Source: Torreya grandis
Lineage: Eukaryota; Streptophyta; Pinopsida; Cupressales; Taxaceae
Assembly (NCBI GenBank): GCA_037957365.1
Contig: JARHVA010000021.1
Coordinates: 749,001 to 813,000, forward strand
DNA: 64,000 bases
Direction: 5' to 3'
Positions 10,224 to 22,098 of the stretch are shown piece after piece. The first letter of the stretch is position 1; every line of letters begins with the position of its first letter. The translations under genes and the position numbers were made by a program. A model generated the notes under the pieces. It was not told where the DNA came from. It was given only the letters and a program-made list of their open reading frames with translations, and did no database searches.

Positions 10224-11400
10224 TTAAGTGGAGAAATATGGCCATATTTGGCTACCATTGTAATGCCTGGGAATAAATTGGCCATCCAATCTTTGTAAAT
10301 GACATGAATTGATAGGATGAAAATTATGAACAACAAAAGGACCATCCCAATGAACACAGAGCTTCCCAAAGTGGCATGCAAACTTTGATTCATTGAGTAA
10401 AACTTTCATTCGTGGGGTGAATGTCTTATGTTTAAGGTGGTGATCATGTCATGCCTTATGTTTGTGTTTCTCCACATCTTGACTCCAATGAGCAAGGAAA
10501 CATGCTTCATCCAACCATAACAAAGCATCCAAACAAGATTTCAATGATGATTCATTGTCTAATTATTCAATGCAGGAAATGCAAAGAGAATATACCAAGA
10601 GTTCAATTGAAATAACTACTTTAGTTCCAAACACTAGATTGAAGGGTGTACTTTTATTGAGGTGCTTATAAGTTGTTTGATAAGCCCAAGTACTATTGAC
10701 ATCTGATCATCCTAGTTGGTATGTCTAATATTACAAATTTTTATAAGTGTTGTGTCCTAGATTTTGTTGAATACTTCAGTAGTACCATTGGCCTAGGGAT
10801 GATACGGTGTTATCTTGTGATGGGAAATCATGAATTCAATGAGTAATACGTAGATAGTCTCATTGAGGAAGTGTGTACCGAAATCACTAGTAAAACTTAA
10901 TGGATAACTAAATCAAGTTATAGTATGTTCCCATACGAAGTGTGTGGTGGTTTATACAATACAATCCCTTATTGGTACAGCCTCATCCCAGTGCATGAAA
11001 TAATCAGTTGTTGTTATGATATAATGGGAACCTATACATCATCCAGCTGGATTGATGAGGCTGATAAAATCAATGGCCCATTTCTCAAATAGTTCTTGTA
11101 ACAAAATAAGATGTAATGGCATGGCATCTTAATGATTTGGTTTCCCCAATCACTAGCAAATATCACATTTTTTAACATGTATCTTGGCATTTTGAAAAAG
11201 CGTAGGCCACCATAGTCTAGCTAATAATACTTTGCATGCAGTAGCCTCACCATCATTGTGTCAACCAAAAATTTCTTATTGAACTTCACAAAGTACTTCA
11301 AGACACTTATGTTTCATGACACAACACCAAAGGATTTCATCTTGTCCAAGATTATAGAGGTCCCATCCAATGAGTTGGAATGGTGCAATGCATATGGCTA
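10224..11400 (-). pseudogene. Integrase (element B)
   Basis: Read on the minus strand with several frame changes. The core has all three catalytic positions: KWAIDFISLINPAG (Asp, about 11060), TSDFGTHFLNETI (Asp, about 10880) and PYHPxANGTTEVFNK (Glu, about 10780). The tail (10224-10409) reads SKFACHFGKLCVHWDGPFVV and RLDGQFIPRHYNGS, the GP[YF] module that closes many plant gypsy integrases; no chromodomain follows. It would integrate cDNA, but stops and frameshifts inactivate it. The tail is close to the corresponding part of element E (HLGKL, GWKGPYVIHH). Confidence 0.8.
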
Positions 11401-11439
11401 GTTGTTTCTTATCTTGTGGACTCAAATGATTTGGCATTG

Positions 11440-12000
11440 TGTCAGTAGTTAACATAGTTACTATATCTTATAACTCCTCAAGAACATGTGAAACATGAAA
11501 TAATTGTACCTTAGGTAAGTTGTCCTCAATGGCTTGCTTTGGCTCACTGGAATCAATTCTAGAAAGATGGTCAAGACCATAAATGGTCTTACCTAGTTTA
11601 ACTATGACAAAGAATTGGAATTCTTGGAATAACACAATCCAATGGAAAATGCATATGTGTAACACAGGTTTATTAACCAGATATTTCAAACTTCATGGTT
11701 TGTATAGAACATAAAAGGAGTTTTCAATAGGTACTATCAAAACTTTTGTAAAGCATAAACCATGGAAAGTGTTTCACGCTCTATTGTGGTATAATTTCTC
11801 TCAACCTGAGTAAGATTTCTACTTGCAAAGTAGATGGGGTGATCAAGGTGACCTTATCTAGGCTACGTTAAGTATCACACAAATAACCATACCAGAAGTA
11901 TTAACATGGACATGGAATGTTTTAGTCTAATTACATAATTGGAGAATTGGTGCAATGATGAGCTTGTCTTTCAAGGCTTCTTGGAAAGAGCGGGTCTAAA
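11440..12000 (-). pseudogene. RNase H (element B)
   Basis: The end of the domain is clear in the open frame 11468-11689: WIVLFQEFQFFVIVKLGKT then YGLDHLSRID, equivalent to the RPGKxxxxADxLSRI motif of gypsy RNase H, with the final Asp kept. Earlier parts are readable only in pieces. It sits directly after RT and before integrase, as expected. Confidence 0.7.
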
Positions 12001-12970
12001 TAAAGTGTTTTTTTTATTTCAAGAGTTCCTCTAATGGCATAGTAATCCTTGTATAACCTCGAATGAATTTATAATAGTACTTAGTATGACCTAAAAAAGC
12101 ATGAACTGCATGTTGGGATATCGGTGCTGGTAGACAGAGGATGATAACAGCCTTAGCAGGGTCTACCAGAAGTCCATCTTGGCATATAATGTGACCAAGA
12201 AGAATTCCAAATGGTGTAGGAAAAAAACATTTTAAATTAAGTGAAATTTGTAGCACTCAACAATGCTTAAGCATAAGACTTAGATTAAAACAGTGGTCTT
12301 TCACCAAGTCATAAACTATCCAGTCATCCAAATAAACCTAAAAGAATTTGTGGATGAAGTCTTTAGAGGCCTCAATAGTGATACGAGAGAATATAGCAGG
12401 TGTATTTTTTAACCCAAATGGCATAATAATATATGTGAAAGACCCCCACTAAGTAGCAAATGTAGTCTTAGGTTGATCTTCCTCTGCAATCTAGACCTAA
12501 TGGTACTTGAAGAAACCATCTTTGAAAGTGTAAATTTCACACCCTGTGACTCCTTTGAGGATTTCTTCTATAAACGGTGTTGAAAAAGGATCAGTAATAC
12601 AGGATGCATTAAGTATGCGGTAATCCAAACAAATTCTAATGTGATTATCTTTATTTATGCTTATTACTATGGGGTTGACCCATTTAGACTCATCAATTGG
12701 AGTTATAACTCCAATGCACAACATATTATCAATTTCCTCTTTCATTTATGCATGTAAATTTGGATTCATTCTACATGGTGGTTTCCTGACTGTGCAAACA
12801 CCTTCAACTAGTTTGATATGCATTTTGCCTAAGGATAAATGAACACCTTTCATTTCACTATAATTCCTTGGAAAAACATCTTGGTACTCTTTTAACAACT
12901 CAATTACTTTCAAAATCTTAGTATCGAATAAGTAGTTACCCACAGTAGCTAGCTTTGATGCTTCCTCCAT
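12001..12970 (-). pseudogene. Reverse transcriptase (element B)
   Basis: The minus-strand order is LLKEYQDVFPRNYSEMKGV (pre-RT), CRMNPNLHA, then MLCIGVITPIDESKWVNPIV, HIRICLDYRILNA, TFKDGFFKYH (the usual Asp replaced or shifted), MPFGLKNTPAIFSR, VYLDDWIVYDLVKDHCFNL with an intact YLDD near 12330, and LNLKCFFPTPFGILLGHIIC followed by FLGHTKYYYKFIRGYTRI. Several stops interrupt it. The segment from YLDD through LGHIIC closely resembles element E, supporting a common lineage. Confidence 0.88.
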
Positions 12971-14165
12971 GCCAATATTTCACTAGATGGTTTAAAGAGG
13001 TTTCGAGTACGAGTGATCTACATCAAGACCATTATCATGAATAATTCAAGCACCATATTATGTGGGGACATCCAAATGATTTTTCAATGGATCAGGTTGT
13101 TTAGACCCTTTGCCTTCACCAACATGAAACACTAGTTTTTGCTTTCCTTTGTAAATTTCATCATGACATGCTTGATTGAGGTTAGGTTCTAGTGCATGTG
13201 AGGATTGTGTAGATGCATCATTAAAAATAACTAAGCCTTCTTTTGGTACACCATGTATATGTCATAGTCGATCTTCAACAGGATTGGGGTCACCAACAAC
13301 TACTTGACACATGCCTTGGAGTGTGAAGTGCAAGTCCATCCTTGAGAATGAGTAAGACAACACCCAGACCATGTTATTTTTTAACAAATGCTAGAAACAA
13401 GTACCTAAATGTCATTCTTCATGAACATACCATGATTTTGTCCAAGTGAGTAAAGTTCCATAAAATGCATGTACCCACAGGTATTCTAGTAAGAAGGATT
13501 CTTCAGCCAACCACATGGTTTCACAAGCTTCTAGGTGTGGTTCTAGTGCTCGAACTCCACTATAGTTGATTATACCCTAGATGCAATTGTCATGATGAAA
13601 TCAATGATGTAAAGCAGATCATACTTGGTCCCAATGAAGTAAACACTCGTTATGAGTTTGCCAAACATCTTACATCTATGCCATCAAAAGGTGAACCAAT
13701 CAACACATACGATTAGTATCAAATTTATAAAAGGCTTCAAGTTGCTAGATGAAGTTATGGACTTCCATTTTCCCATGAAACCATGGAACTTCATCAAACC
13801 TTTATAGTGGTGTAGCCACAATTGGTCCTCGTATGACTTGTCTAATAATAAGATGAACAAATTTATGGAACTTGTGGTATTGGTGTGGAATGACTTCACA
13901 ACTGCCAATGGCATCGCACACTCTTCCAGTGAAGTCATAGTCATCATGGGCCCAAAAATTACAAACATTACTTGGAGTATCAGAAACAGACTATGTGTCT
14001 ATCCATAGGACACCATCAAGAGTAGGATCATGATGCTCATTATCTCCTACTATGACATTGTAGATATGATTAATATCCTCATCCATACTAATAGGTTCTA
14101 CATATGGGGGACCATGTGTTTGGTCTAATGGGATGACAACTCATTGATCTAACAAGATTTTCAAA
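12971..14165 (-). pseudogene. Spacer between protease and RT with gag-like text (element B)
   Basis: About 1.2 kb on the minus strand, partly open (13684-13968 and neighbouring frames). One frame at 13640-13900 reads PWFHGKMEVHNFI, QLEAFYKFDTNRMC and DVWQTHNECLLHWDQV, a pattern like the N-terminal half of retrotransposon gag (conserved W pair, FxG start). A later part reads WLAEESFLLEYLWVHAFYG. The true gag of B is at 15000-16250, so this would be an extra or displaced module. Element E has similar text at the same place (46900-47400). Confidence 0.4.
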
Positions 14166-14480
14166 GTGATATATCATTTTTTGAAGCTTAAATTAGTTTT
14201 GTTTGCATAGCACCAAGGATGACCCAATAGGGCCAAAAAATCAACAGCTTCAACCAATTCAAAAACTTCAAAGTCAGCGTTGAAAGGTACCCCAAGGATA
14301 TCAATAGTTGCATTATTAAAAATGCCAATTAGTAGAGCACGAGTTTTATTGGCCATAAAAAACATGTGAGGAGATGGTTGTAACGCTAGGCTATCCATTT
14401 TTTTACATGCATCCTTTGTGAATACATTGACCTCAACACCAATGTCGATTAAAATGTTTTAGATCACCTAACCGTCGATG
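14166..14480 (-). pseudogene. Aspartic protease (element B)
   Basis: The minus strand reads NILIDIGVEVNVFTKDACKK, then MDSLALQPSPHMFFMANKT, TIDILGVPFNADFEVFEL and DFLALLGHPWCYAN. This is the retropepsin layout of plant gypsy elements: active-site loop, ADFEV strand, ALLG flap end. The active site is DIG instead of D[ST]G, a change expected to abolish catalysis. It would cleave the polyprotein. Confidence 0.8.
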
Positions 14481-14999
14481 GCAGCATTCACTAGTATGTC
14501 CTTGTCCTATTGAGGGATAAGAGGAACATGAATATCTTATCATCAAGTTTCGTTTAATCGATAATCTTTAATTGGCCTTAGTGTCTAATGTTTAAGCCAA
14601 TTACTCAATTTTGGGGCAATATCTTCTTCTAACAAACACTTACAAAGTTCATGGAAATCATCTTTCAACACATTTTGAGGTTCCATGGATTTTTACTAAT
14701 CAACTCATTGGGCAGCTTCTCGATCCTTAAGAAACTGAATTTCCCCTTGTAGTTCACATACCAAAGTCATAGTATCGTGAAGCATGTCTTTCTTTTGCTA
14801 GACATTCGGATACTTCATTGCACAAGGCTCTTCATGTTGTATCTTCTCAATAGGTGAAATCGACGTAGACTGGGACTATCCTCTATTGTGTGTGGTGATA
14901 TTAACTTATTGGGCCGTCATAGTGCTAGAGTGTAGTCTCCAATGAGGTTTCTCAATGTGAATCATATTAGCACCTTTTTCATTTCTTTCTTTAGTGATG
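14481..14999 (-). pseudogene. Gag-protease linker (element B)
   Basis: Readable in pieces on the minus strand: TLVCELQGEIQFLKDREAAQ (helical) and KDDFHELCKCLLEEDIAPKL. No domain is recognised; it links the zinc knuckle of gag at about 15060 to the protease. Confidence 0.5.
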
Positions 15000-16250
15000 G
15001 TTGGGTAAAATTTAGGGCATTCCTCTAACTGATGTTCCTTTTTACCCAAAAAACATGTTAGATAGACTAGACAATCTCACTGATAGTAATATGAAGATCC
15101 ATACTTATAGCATATTTGTGGTGTAAAATGTCCACCTCCTCATCCCCATCCTCAACCTCGTCCATGATATCCACCACTATCTTGATTGTTTGAGATAGAA
15201 GTTTAATGTGTACCATGTGCACACACTTCGTGTATATCATTGATCAAATAATAGTCATTTATGTCATGGGTATAGGCATCACATATCTTACAGTAATCAA
15301 ACACTTTAGAATGTGTAGTCCATTGTAATAGAAGACAAAAGCAAACATCATGCTCTTTGTGACAAATTTCACAAGATTGCTTTAGTACAGCATAGATGTT
15401 CTTTCAAGGGCAATTACTTCTATTATGAAATTTAGACTCATAATCAGTACACTAAAGACTACTAAGAGTGTCACAAGCATTATTTGCAATGAGATTTTCT
15501 AATTATGATGTCATTGAAGCTAGTTGAGCTTCCATAAAAGGACAGATTTCAGTATCGATGCTACCAATAGCTTCAGTGTAGAGGGTAGCTTTCAGGTCCT
15601 TGCACAGATTGGTAAAGGTCCTTTGAGATAAAATTCATCTAAAGGGAAGCAACAAGCCCCCCATGAACCATTGGTCATCCTGAGCAACACTAATCTCAAA
15701 TGAGATATTAGACAAAAGTGTTTTGAATTATGCATCGTACTTATGTACACTTTCAGTTAGATCTTATTTTATATCTTTTAGCGCAACAATACTTTGTTGC
15801 TTAAATTTTATAATATCATACTCTTGAATAAATGTTGCCTTAATCTGGTCATAGTCAATTAATTTTTATTGAGGGTCATACTTCCTATACCACCTGTGTG
15901 ATCTTTCAAAAAGTGTGGTTGCAAATTGTGTTGATTTTCACTCAGAAGAAGTTATACCATGTGCCCTCCAAATGAGTTCACACTTATGAACATGCTCTGT
16001 GACATTCTTCATGCCTCAATATTTAATTAAATAGAGTATCATTTTATAATACATAGTTTGTAATTGAGGTACTTGTAATGGTGGTTGTTAAGAACTTTCA
16101 AGTCATGGTCCTGAGGGTGGAGGTCCACCACTTCTTGTTCTGCCTCCGAGTCCACCTCCCATACCTCTAACAATAACACCTAAGATGTTGGGTATGATAA
16201 CATGTTGATTTATTATACTTTAAATAGTGCTCTACCCACTACTGATGTCA
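15000..16250 (-). pseudogene. Gag with CCHC zinc knuckle (element B)
   Basis: The minus strand at 15500-15960 reads ATTLFERSHRWYRKYDP, DYDQIKATFIQEYDIIKFKQ, DLTESVHKYDA and LLSNISFEISVAQDDQWFMG, the capsid core of the retrotransposon gag family (conserved WY and F positions, then the FxxGL segment). At about 15040-15080 lies CFLGKKEHQLEECP, a CCHC knuckle whose second Cys is Gly. Gag builds the virus-like particle and packages RNA. It is broken by several stops. Confidence 0.75.
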
Positions 16251-17425
16251 AGTCCACCAGGCATACCAAGTTGGGCCATAAAACTACCTTGAAGAGGAAG
16301 AAAAAGTGTCAATTCATTATGAGTTAAAACTTGCTCAGCAATATGTTATCTTACAAGGTCAGTCTTTGACTCTACACTATTTGTATCCTAGTTATGTATG
16401 ATCAAATCATCTGGTTCAAAATCATGAGCACACACTATGGTTGGGAAACTGGGTTGGTTTAAATATGGTTCTTCAGTCTCCAATGTTTGGCTAGTTTCTC
16501 CCACATATGACAAAGTTGGCATTGGTCATGATCTGAAAGTTGGTAAGTCCTCTTTGTACTCTTTTGCTTCTCTGTGGATCCTAACAACACTTCCTAAGTC
16601 CTCTCATCCCCTTCCTACTTTGCTTTGACCTATAATCCTTTGCCAAGCTTCATCATATTTACATTTTTGTAACTCTAGTTGACTAGCTACCATTCTAAAC
16701 CAACAATCCTTCACCAATACCCCTATATTCCCCACCCAACTGTGTTTTTATGCAAGTATGGGTTTATCCCTCCATAGGTAGAGTTTCAAGTCTGGAATCA
16801 ATAAACAACTTCTTTACTTATAATGGGAAATGTCTAATATACTGACCATGTAGTTTTTATAGAAACTAGAACTTTGTTTCTTTAAAACAATAATAAGTGG
16901 TTACAACATACTCCAAGATGTAGCTATTCAACACCCCTCTCCACTAGATATTAATAGATCATGTCCACAGTGTTCCCAAATGTGCTAAAACCCTCTGAAT
17001 CTCTATCATCCAAGCTTACGTCCTTCCAAAATTTTGTGACTGGTCTTGAGCATACACTGAGATCCAAGCATACAAATGAACAAGGACTTCGACAAGGAAA
17101 GTTTCATATGATGAGTTGTAGAGATGTTCAACCCATGCACGTGCAGAAACTCCTAGTTCAAGATAGAGAATTGAAAAATTATCCTCGATCTCGATAAGTT
17201 GTTCAATATTATCAAGGGATAATCGTTCAAGCATTTTCCATTACTATGCAATAGGCCCTATAGGTTTTGACAATGGAACTAAAATGTTGGGTTTTTTTAT
17301 TAACTTTTCTTTAGGGTACTAAAGTGTCTAGTTTCAAACAAGATAACATGTTGGCATTTCATGCAAGACTAAACTCTTCCGTGCTCACCTGAAGAATGCA
17401 ATAATAAATTCGTTCACGTGGGTTA
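16251..17425 (-). other. 5' leader and possible gag N-terminus (element B)
   Basis: Between the right LTR and the gag core. One open minus-strand frame, 17016-17234, reads LSLDNIEQLIEIEDNFSILY and could be the gag N-terminus. Directly after the LTR the minus strand reads TAACCCACGTGAACG, which should hold the primer binding site, but no tRNA match is evident. Nothing else is recognised. Confidence 0.4.
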
Positions 17426-18234
17426 TGTTGCATAGTAACACGCTTATCATATAATGGTGTTTATTCACATATCTAATTACTAATTACATAGAAAATAAAA
17501 TATACAAATGTGGACCTTGTTTCAACTATGTAAAGGAGCATGATTATGAAGATAACTGCCATGAGATTCAAAGTGTTGATTACGCAAGTTCATATAATGC
17601 AAATTCTATTCATTATAGTCAAATACAAACCACATATTACATAAAAACTGTATTGATAACTCAATGTTCAAACTTAACAAATAATGGTAGCATAACATCA
17701 TAATTAATAGTAACTTCTATGATTTTTTTATTACCACAATCAATCGTTACATAACACTAATGCTTAACCAGCGTTACACCTCTCTACATAGGGTTATTTA
17801 TACTTGTTTTCCCCGACCAAGTTGTTACATTATTTATGACACTTTGGTGATTATCCAAGGATCTCTAATAGACTGAGAGTTATGGTAGTTGTTTATTGGT
17901 TTTCCCCCTAAGGACCTAGGCCTTGGCACCCTTATATTCTCATTCGGTGTTAGATCCTTGTTGCCAAATGTCTTCCTTCATGCGGGTTGGTGTGAAACTA
18001 GTGTATGATTAAAGTCTATTCTATCTTTGAGAATCACTCCTCAACTGTTTAATTAAAGTCTATGAGAGTCATGTATGATCTCCAGTAGACTGAGAGTCAT
18101 GGAAGTCATTTACTTGTTTTCCCCCTAAGGATCTAGGCCTTAACGCCCCTATATTCTCATTCGTGCTAAATCTTTGTTGTCAAATGTCCTCCTTCATGTG
18201 GACTAGTGTGAAACTTGTGTATAATTAAAGTCTA
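17426..18234 (-). repeat. 5' LTR of element B, proximal part (interrupted by element C)
   Basis: It matches 5418-6278 and continues at 24421 after element C. It contains a partial direct duplication: the stretch starting GATCTC near 17863 recurs near 18080 (period about 218 bp), which explains why this LTR is about 190 bp longer than the other. Confidence 0.85.
17795..17802 (-). promoter_or_regulatory. LTR promoter TATA box (element B, right LTR)
   Basis: Minus strand TATAAATA, at the same place as 5787-5794 of the other LTR. As the 5' LTR this would be the functional promoter of the element, now separated from its U3 by element C. Confidence 0.6.
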
Positions 18235-18634
18235 TGTTAGGAACCCGTGTCCTACCCTTCTTTTTGCATTATTAGTGTATTAGTCACTATAGATGCATAT
18301 GCTTTATAAGTCGTCCCTTTAGCATATTTGAATTATCCCACATGCATAGGAAGTATTAGTTACTATAAAAGAATTAGTATTTAAGTAGCATATTTGAATT
18401 ATCCCATATGCATGGGAAGTATTAGTTGCTAGAATAGAGTTAGTATTTAAGCATTGAAGCTCAATGAAGGCATGCATGAATTATTGTATTGAGTTTGCTC
18501 AAAGAAGGCTTCCCCCTCGAAGTGGCCTGCAATCAATATAAAATATATGAATTATTATGAGTTAATTTCTGAAGTTTATTTTATCATTCTATTATTTTCT
18601 ATAATTCATAAATCTATGCAAAATATTATTCACA
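18235..18634 (+). repeat. 5' LTR of element C
   Basis: It starts TGTTAGGAACC and ends TTATTCACA. It contains a 66-bp tandem duplication (units from 18322 and 18388, each GCATATTTGAATTATCCCA...), also present in the 3' LTR. Confidence 0.92.
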
Positions 18635-18636
18635 TG

Positions 18637-18650
18637 TGGTATCAAAGCAC
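18637..18650 (+). other. Primer binding site, initiator tRNA-Met (element C)
   Basis: TGGTATCAAAGCAC, two bases after the LTR, matches the common plant PBS TGGTATCAGAGC with one change. Confidence 0.85.
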
Positions 18651-19740
18651 TTTTCTCGGCTTGTGGCTATATTTTGGATTTTTTTTTCAGTAGTAGCTTT
18701 CTAGGATCTATGCTATTTAAGAAACTATTTTTCATTATCTCTATTTTTACATCTTCATTTGTAGGTTTGGATAAGGGTAAATACCCCTCTGCATAATTAT
18801 GAGAAGTACTTGGGCTTATAACCTTAAAACTCATTACTAAGAGTACCACAAGAACCCCAAAGTAGTTGGTGCATTGAGAGGACCTGTCAGCAAAAAGGGC
18901 AATGGCCCCATCCTGATTGACTAGTTTCCACCCATGAGGTAAACTAAGAACTGTCATTTAGAGATAAATCTGTAGTCAAAAAAATTTGGAGAGTAGTACT
19001 CATTCAGACAGCATTGGTGTCCAGAGAGATTTCCTTAAACCCTTAGGTAGCCAAATAAACTTGGGGCCCATACCCAACATATCAATTTCTAAAGATTATT
19101 ACCCTATCGACAAACTTTTGATAGGAACAACAAAAAAAAAGTTTCAGATTATCAGAAGTAAATACAGTTGAGCGTAGTGGTAACTGCAAACCTATCAATA
19201 GAAATTTGATAGGAGTAACCAAAAAAAAATAGTTTTAGATTATCAATAGAAGTAACTACGGATGATCATAATGGTAACTTCAAACTTGCTGACAGATTTT
19301 TGACAAGAGCAACCAAGAAAAATCAATCCCAAAAAAAAAATATTTTTTTTTGCCATACCTCTCCATCGCTATCTTTGTTGATCCTCAAAATTTACCAAGA
19401 CACCTGAAATTTCATTCCACACCTTTTCTTCCTTGAGGTCCCATCTCCCAGTTCCAATTCCATTAGCCACAAATCCCATTTTTTGATTTTATTTGGGTTT
19501 TGCCATAACTTCATTTCTTATCCTCTTGCTTTGAAAATTTTCCACAGTGTTCCTTTCCCTTTTTTGATCCTTTGTCCTTGCCCTCATCAATCATACCTAT
19601 ACAATGTAAAAAAATTTGTAAATGTACCTTTACCCCTTCCACTTTAGTCTAAATCAAAAAAAGTCCTTACTATGTCTTAAAACTTATTTTTTATCCCTTG
19701 TAAAAAACACACACATTGGTTATGGTAGTCACTTATACAG
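18651..19740 (+). other. Untranslated leader of element C
   Basis: About 1.1 kb without plausible coding. A short motif, TTTCAGATTATCA...GAAGTAA followed by GGTAACT, repeats two to three times at 19080-19330, together with A-runs. The minus-strand frame 18667-18957 has no recognised content. Confidence 0.5.
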
Positions 19741-19749
19741 GCACAAAAA

Positions 19750-20335
19750 TCATGGAGGAAGAACTCACCACATTGAAAGGCCAGGTCACTAAGTTAACCA
19801 AAAGGATGTATGGATTGAATCAACAAAATAGCCTTCTCCTCAACAAGTTGCAGAAAGAATCTTCTTCATAAAATAGTTTTTCTTCTCACCACACATCATG
19901 TGGGCCTAAGTTGGACTTTCCATAGTTCAATGGTATAAATCCTATTGGATGGATATATCGAGCTAAATAATTCTTCAATCTTCAAAATACTTATTCTATC
20001 AACAAAGTCTCAATTGCTTCCTTTCACTTGGAACAAGAAGCACTTCAATGGTACCATTGGTATGTCAAGTCGAATGATGAACCCGATTGGAAAAACTTTA
20101 CATCCTTACTTCTGGGTAGGTTTGGTCCTTCGACATTCCAAGACTTTATAGGGGCTCTCACCAAACTTTCCCAAATAGGCACCGTTCGTGATTATCATAT
20201 TAAATTTGAGAAACTGGCTAATCACACTGAAGGGTTATCAGATGACTTCTTCAAGAGTTGTTTTTTAGTGGCCTCAAAGAGCCGATCTGCTCGAAGGTGA
20301 AAATGTTTCATCCCACTAACTGATGACCGCCTTGG
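19750..20335 (+). pseudogene. Gag capsid region (element C)
   Basis: The plus frame reads MEEELTTLKGQVTKLTKR (coiled coil), PKLDFPxFNGINPIGWIYRA, ASFHLEQEALQWYHWYVKS, WKNFTSLLLGRFGPSTFQDF, GALTKLSQIGTVRDYHIKFE and a final FFKSCFLVAS. This is the retrotransposon gag core in the order typical of chromoviruses (FxG start, AxxWYxW, W...F..RFG, LxxLxQxGTVxxYxxxFE). Stops lie near 19870 and 19923, and frame changes follow. It forms the particle core. Confidence 0.85.
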
Positions 20336-20439
20336 GTCTAGCTAAGTTAGCAAAAGATAAACTCTCAGTGCAACGTCAACTTCCCACATTTCCAACCATA
20401 AAGAAGACAACAAACTAATCACCAGCGATAACCACACCA

Positions 20440-20709
20440 GTCAAGCGACTTATTGAGGTGGAGATGTGGGATCATAAGGAGAAAGTATTATGTTATAATT
20501 GTGATGACAAATGGTTTAAAGGTCATCGATTCAGCACACAAAAGCTTTACTTGTTATATTTGGAATCACTGTCAGAGCAGGTCGACGAGCCTGATATCCA
20601 AGAATTCCAAGATGCTCAAGCAAAACAAAACCCCTCTGATGATTCCATGGCTCAGGAAACACAACCTAAGATTTCTCTCTATGCACTTACACGTGTGACC
20701 ACCCCTTAA
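20440..20709 (+). pseudogene. Gag zinc knuckle and gag-protease linker (element C)
   Basis: The frame 20458-20709 reads MWDHKEKVLCYNCDDKWF then KGHRFSTQKLYLLYLE. The CYNCDxKWxxGHxC form is the chromovirus zinc knuckle; the last Cys is Phe here. An acidic linker follows (SLSEQVDEPDIQEFQDAQAK) leading to the protease. Confidence 0.8.
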
Positions 20710-20715
20710 ACTATG

Positions 20716-21100
20716 AAGGTCAAGGGTTTATTTTTTTAAAAATCTCTCACAATCCTCATTGACTTTGGTATCATGCACAATTTCATCGATCCCTACATTG
20801 CTAAGCATGCAGACTGCTTTATATACCCTTGTTCCATATTTGAAGTCATGATTGCTAATGGGGGAGCATTGCCTTGTAAAGGGAAGTGTTAAAATATGCA
20901 TATCACGATGGGTGATTACACTCTTCACTCAAATATGTTTGCCCTACCTTTAGGGGGATGTGATGTGGTCCTAGGGGCACAGTGGCTCCACACATTGGAA
21001 CCTATTATGTGGGACTTCTCTGAGCTTTAAATGCAATTCACTGATAGTGGCTAGAAGCACACCTTAGAAGGGTTATTTCCCCAATCTACTAACATCATCA
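20716..21100 (+). pseudogene. Aspartic protease (element C)
   Basis: The frame reads LIDFGIMHNFIDPYIAKH, then CSIFEVMIANGGALPCKGKC, MFALPLGGCDVVLGAQWLHT and PIMWDFSEL. The layout is the chromovirus retropepsin with the VVLGxQWL flap end. The active site is DFG instead of DSG. Confidence 0.8.
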
Positions 21101-21309
21101 ATCCCATCGCATGGAAAAGCTTCTAAATAAAGGTTCACATGGGGTCATTGCTCAACTACACTCCACCCAACTCTAACTCCCTGCATCTACAAACTACCTT
21201 GTTGATTTACAATCCATCCTTGACAAGCATGCAACCATTTTTATAGAGCTAGTGGGGGTTCCCCTTTCACGTCCTGAAGAACATCACATCCTGGTCCTTC
21301 CAGGAAGCA

Positions 21310-22098
21310 TCCCACCCAATATCCGATAGTACTACTATCCCCATCTAAAAAAAAATTGAGATTGAACAACTAGTACAAGAACTCCTCAAGTCTAGAGTTA
21401 TTGGCCCAAGCACCAACTCATACTCCTCCCTAGTGCTTCTTGTCCACAAAAAAGATGGGTCGTGGCATCTCTACATTGATTTTTGTGCCCTTAACCACCT
21501 CACTATCAAAGATAAGTTTCCAATTCTGATCATTGATGAGCTCCATGGGGCAAAAATTTTCTCTAAATTGGATCTTCATTCTGGCTATCATCAGATCCGT
21601 GTGTATGCTGGTGGCAATCTAAAGACAACTTTCTGCACTCATGAGGGTCACTATGAATTCTCGGTCATGTCGTTTGGACTTACAAATGCCCCTTCAATAT
21701 TTCAGGGCCTAATGAGTAAAATCTTTCAACCTTTCCTTCGTCAATTTGATATGGTTTTCTTTGATGATATTTTGATCTACAGTTGCACATGGGTCAAGCA
21801 TCTCCAACATCTTGACAAGGCATTACAACTCCTAGCAGATAATCAATTATTTGTCAAGCATTCCAAGTGTTCCTTCGGTCAAGAAAAAGTTGAATATCTA
21901 GGGCACATTGTTTCAAACAATGGGGTATGCATGGATCTAGATAAAATTAGTGCCATGCAACATTGGCATCGACCAACGACCCTCAAGAGCCTTTGTGGCT
22001 TCCTTGGCCTTACAGGATTCTATCACAAGTTCATTAAGGATTATGGCAAGATTGTGACTCCTTTGACTTCCTTTTTGAAGAAGGATGCATTCACATGA
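21310..22098 (+). pseudogene. Reverse transcriptase (element C)
   Basis: The motifs are well preserved over 221 open codons (21433-22098): YSSLVLLVHKKDGSWHLYID, FCALNHLTIKDKFPI, ELHGAKIFSKLDLHSGYHQI (first Asp), VMSFGLTNAPSIFQGLMSKI, MVFFDDILIYS (FFDD, common in chromoviruses), KHSKCSFGQEKVEYLGHIVS and LRGFLGLTGFYHKFI-like text. Only RT looks nearly intact in this element. It is preceded by the pre-RT segment HHILVLPGSI with a TAG at 21327. Confidence 0.92.
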
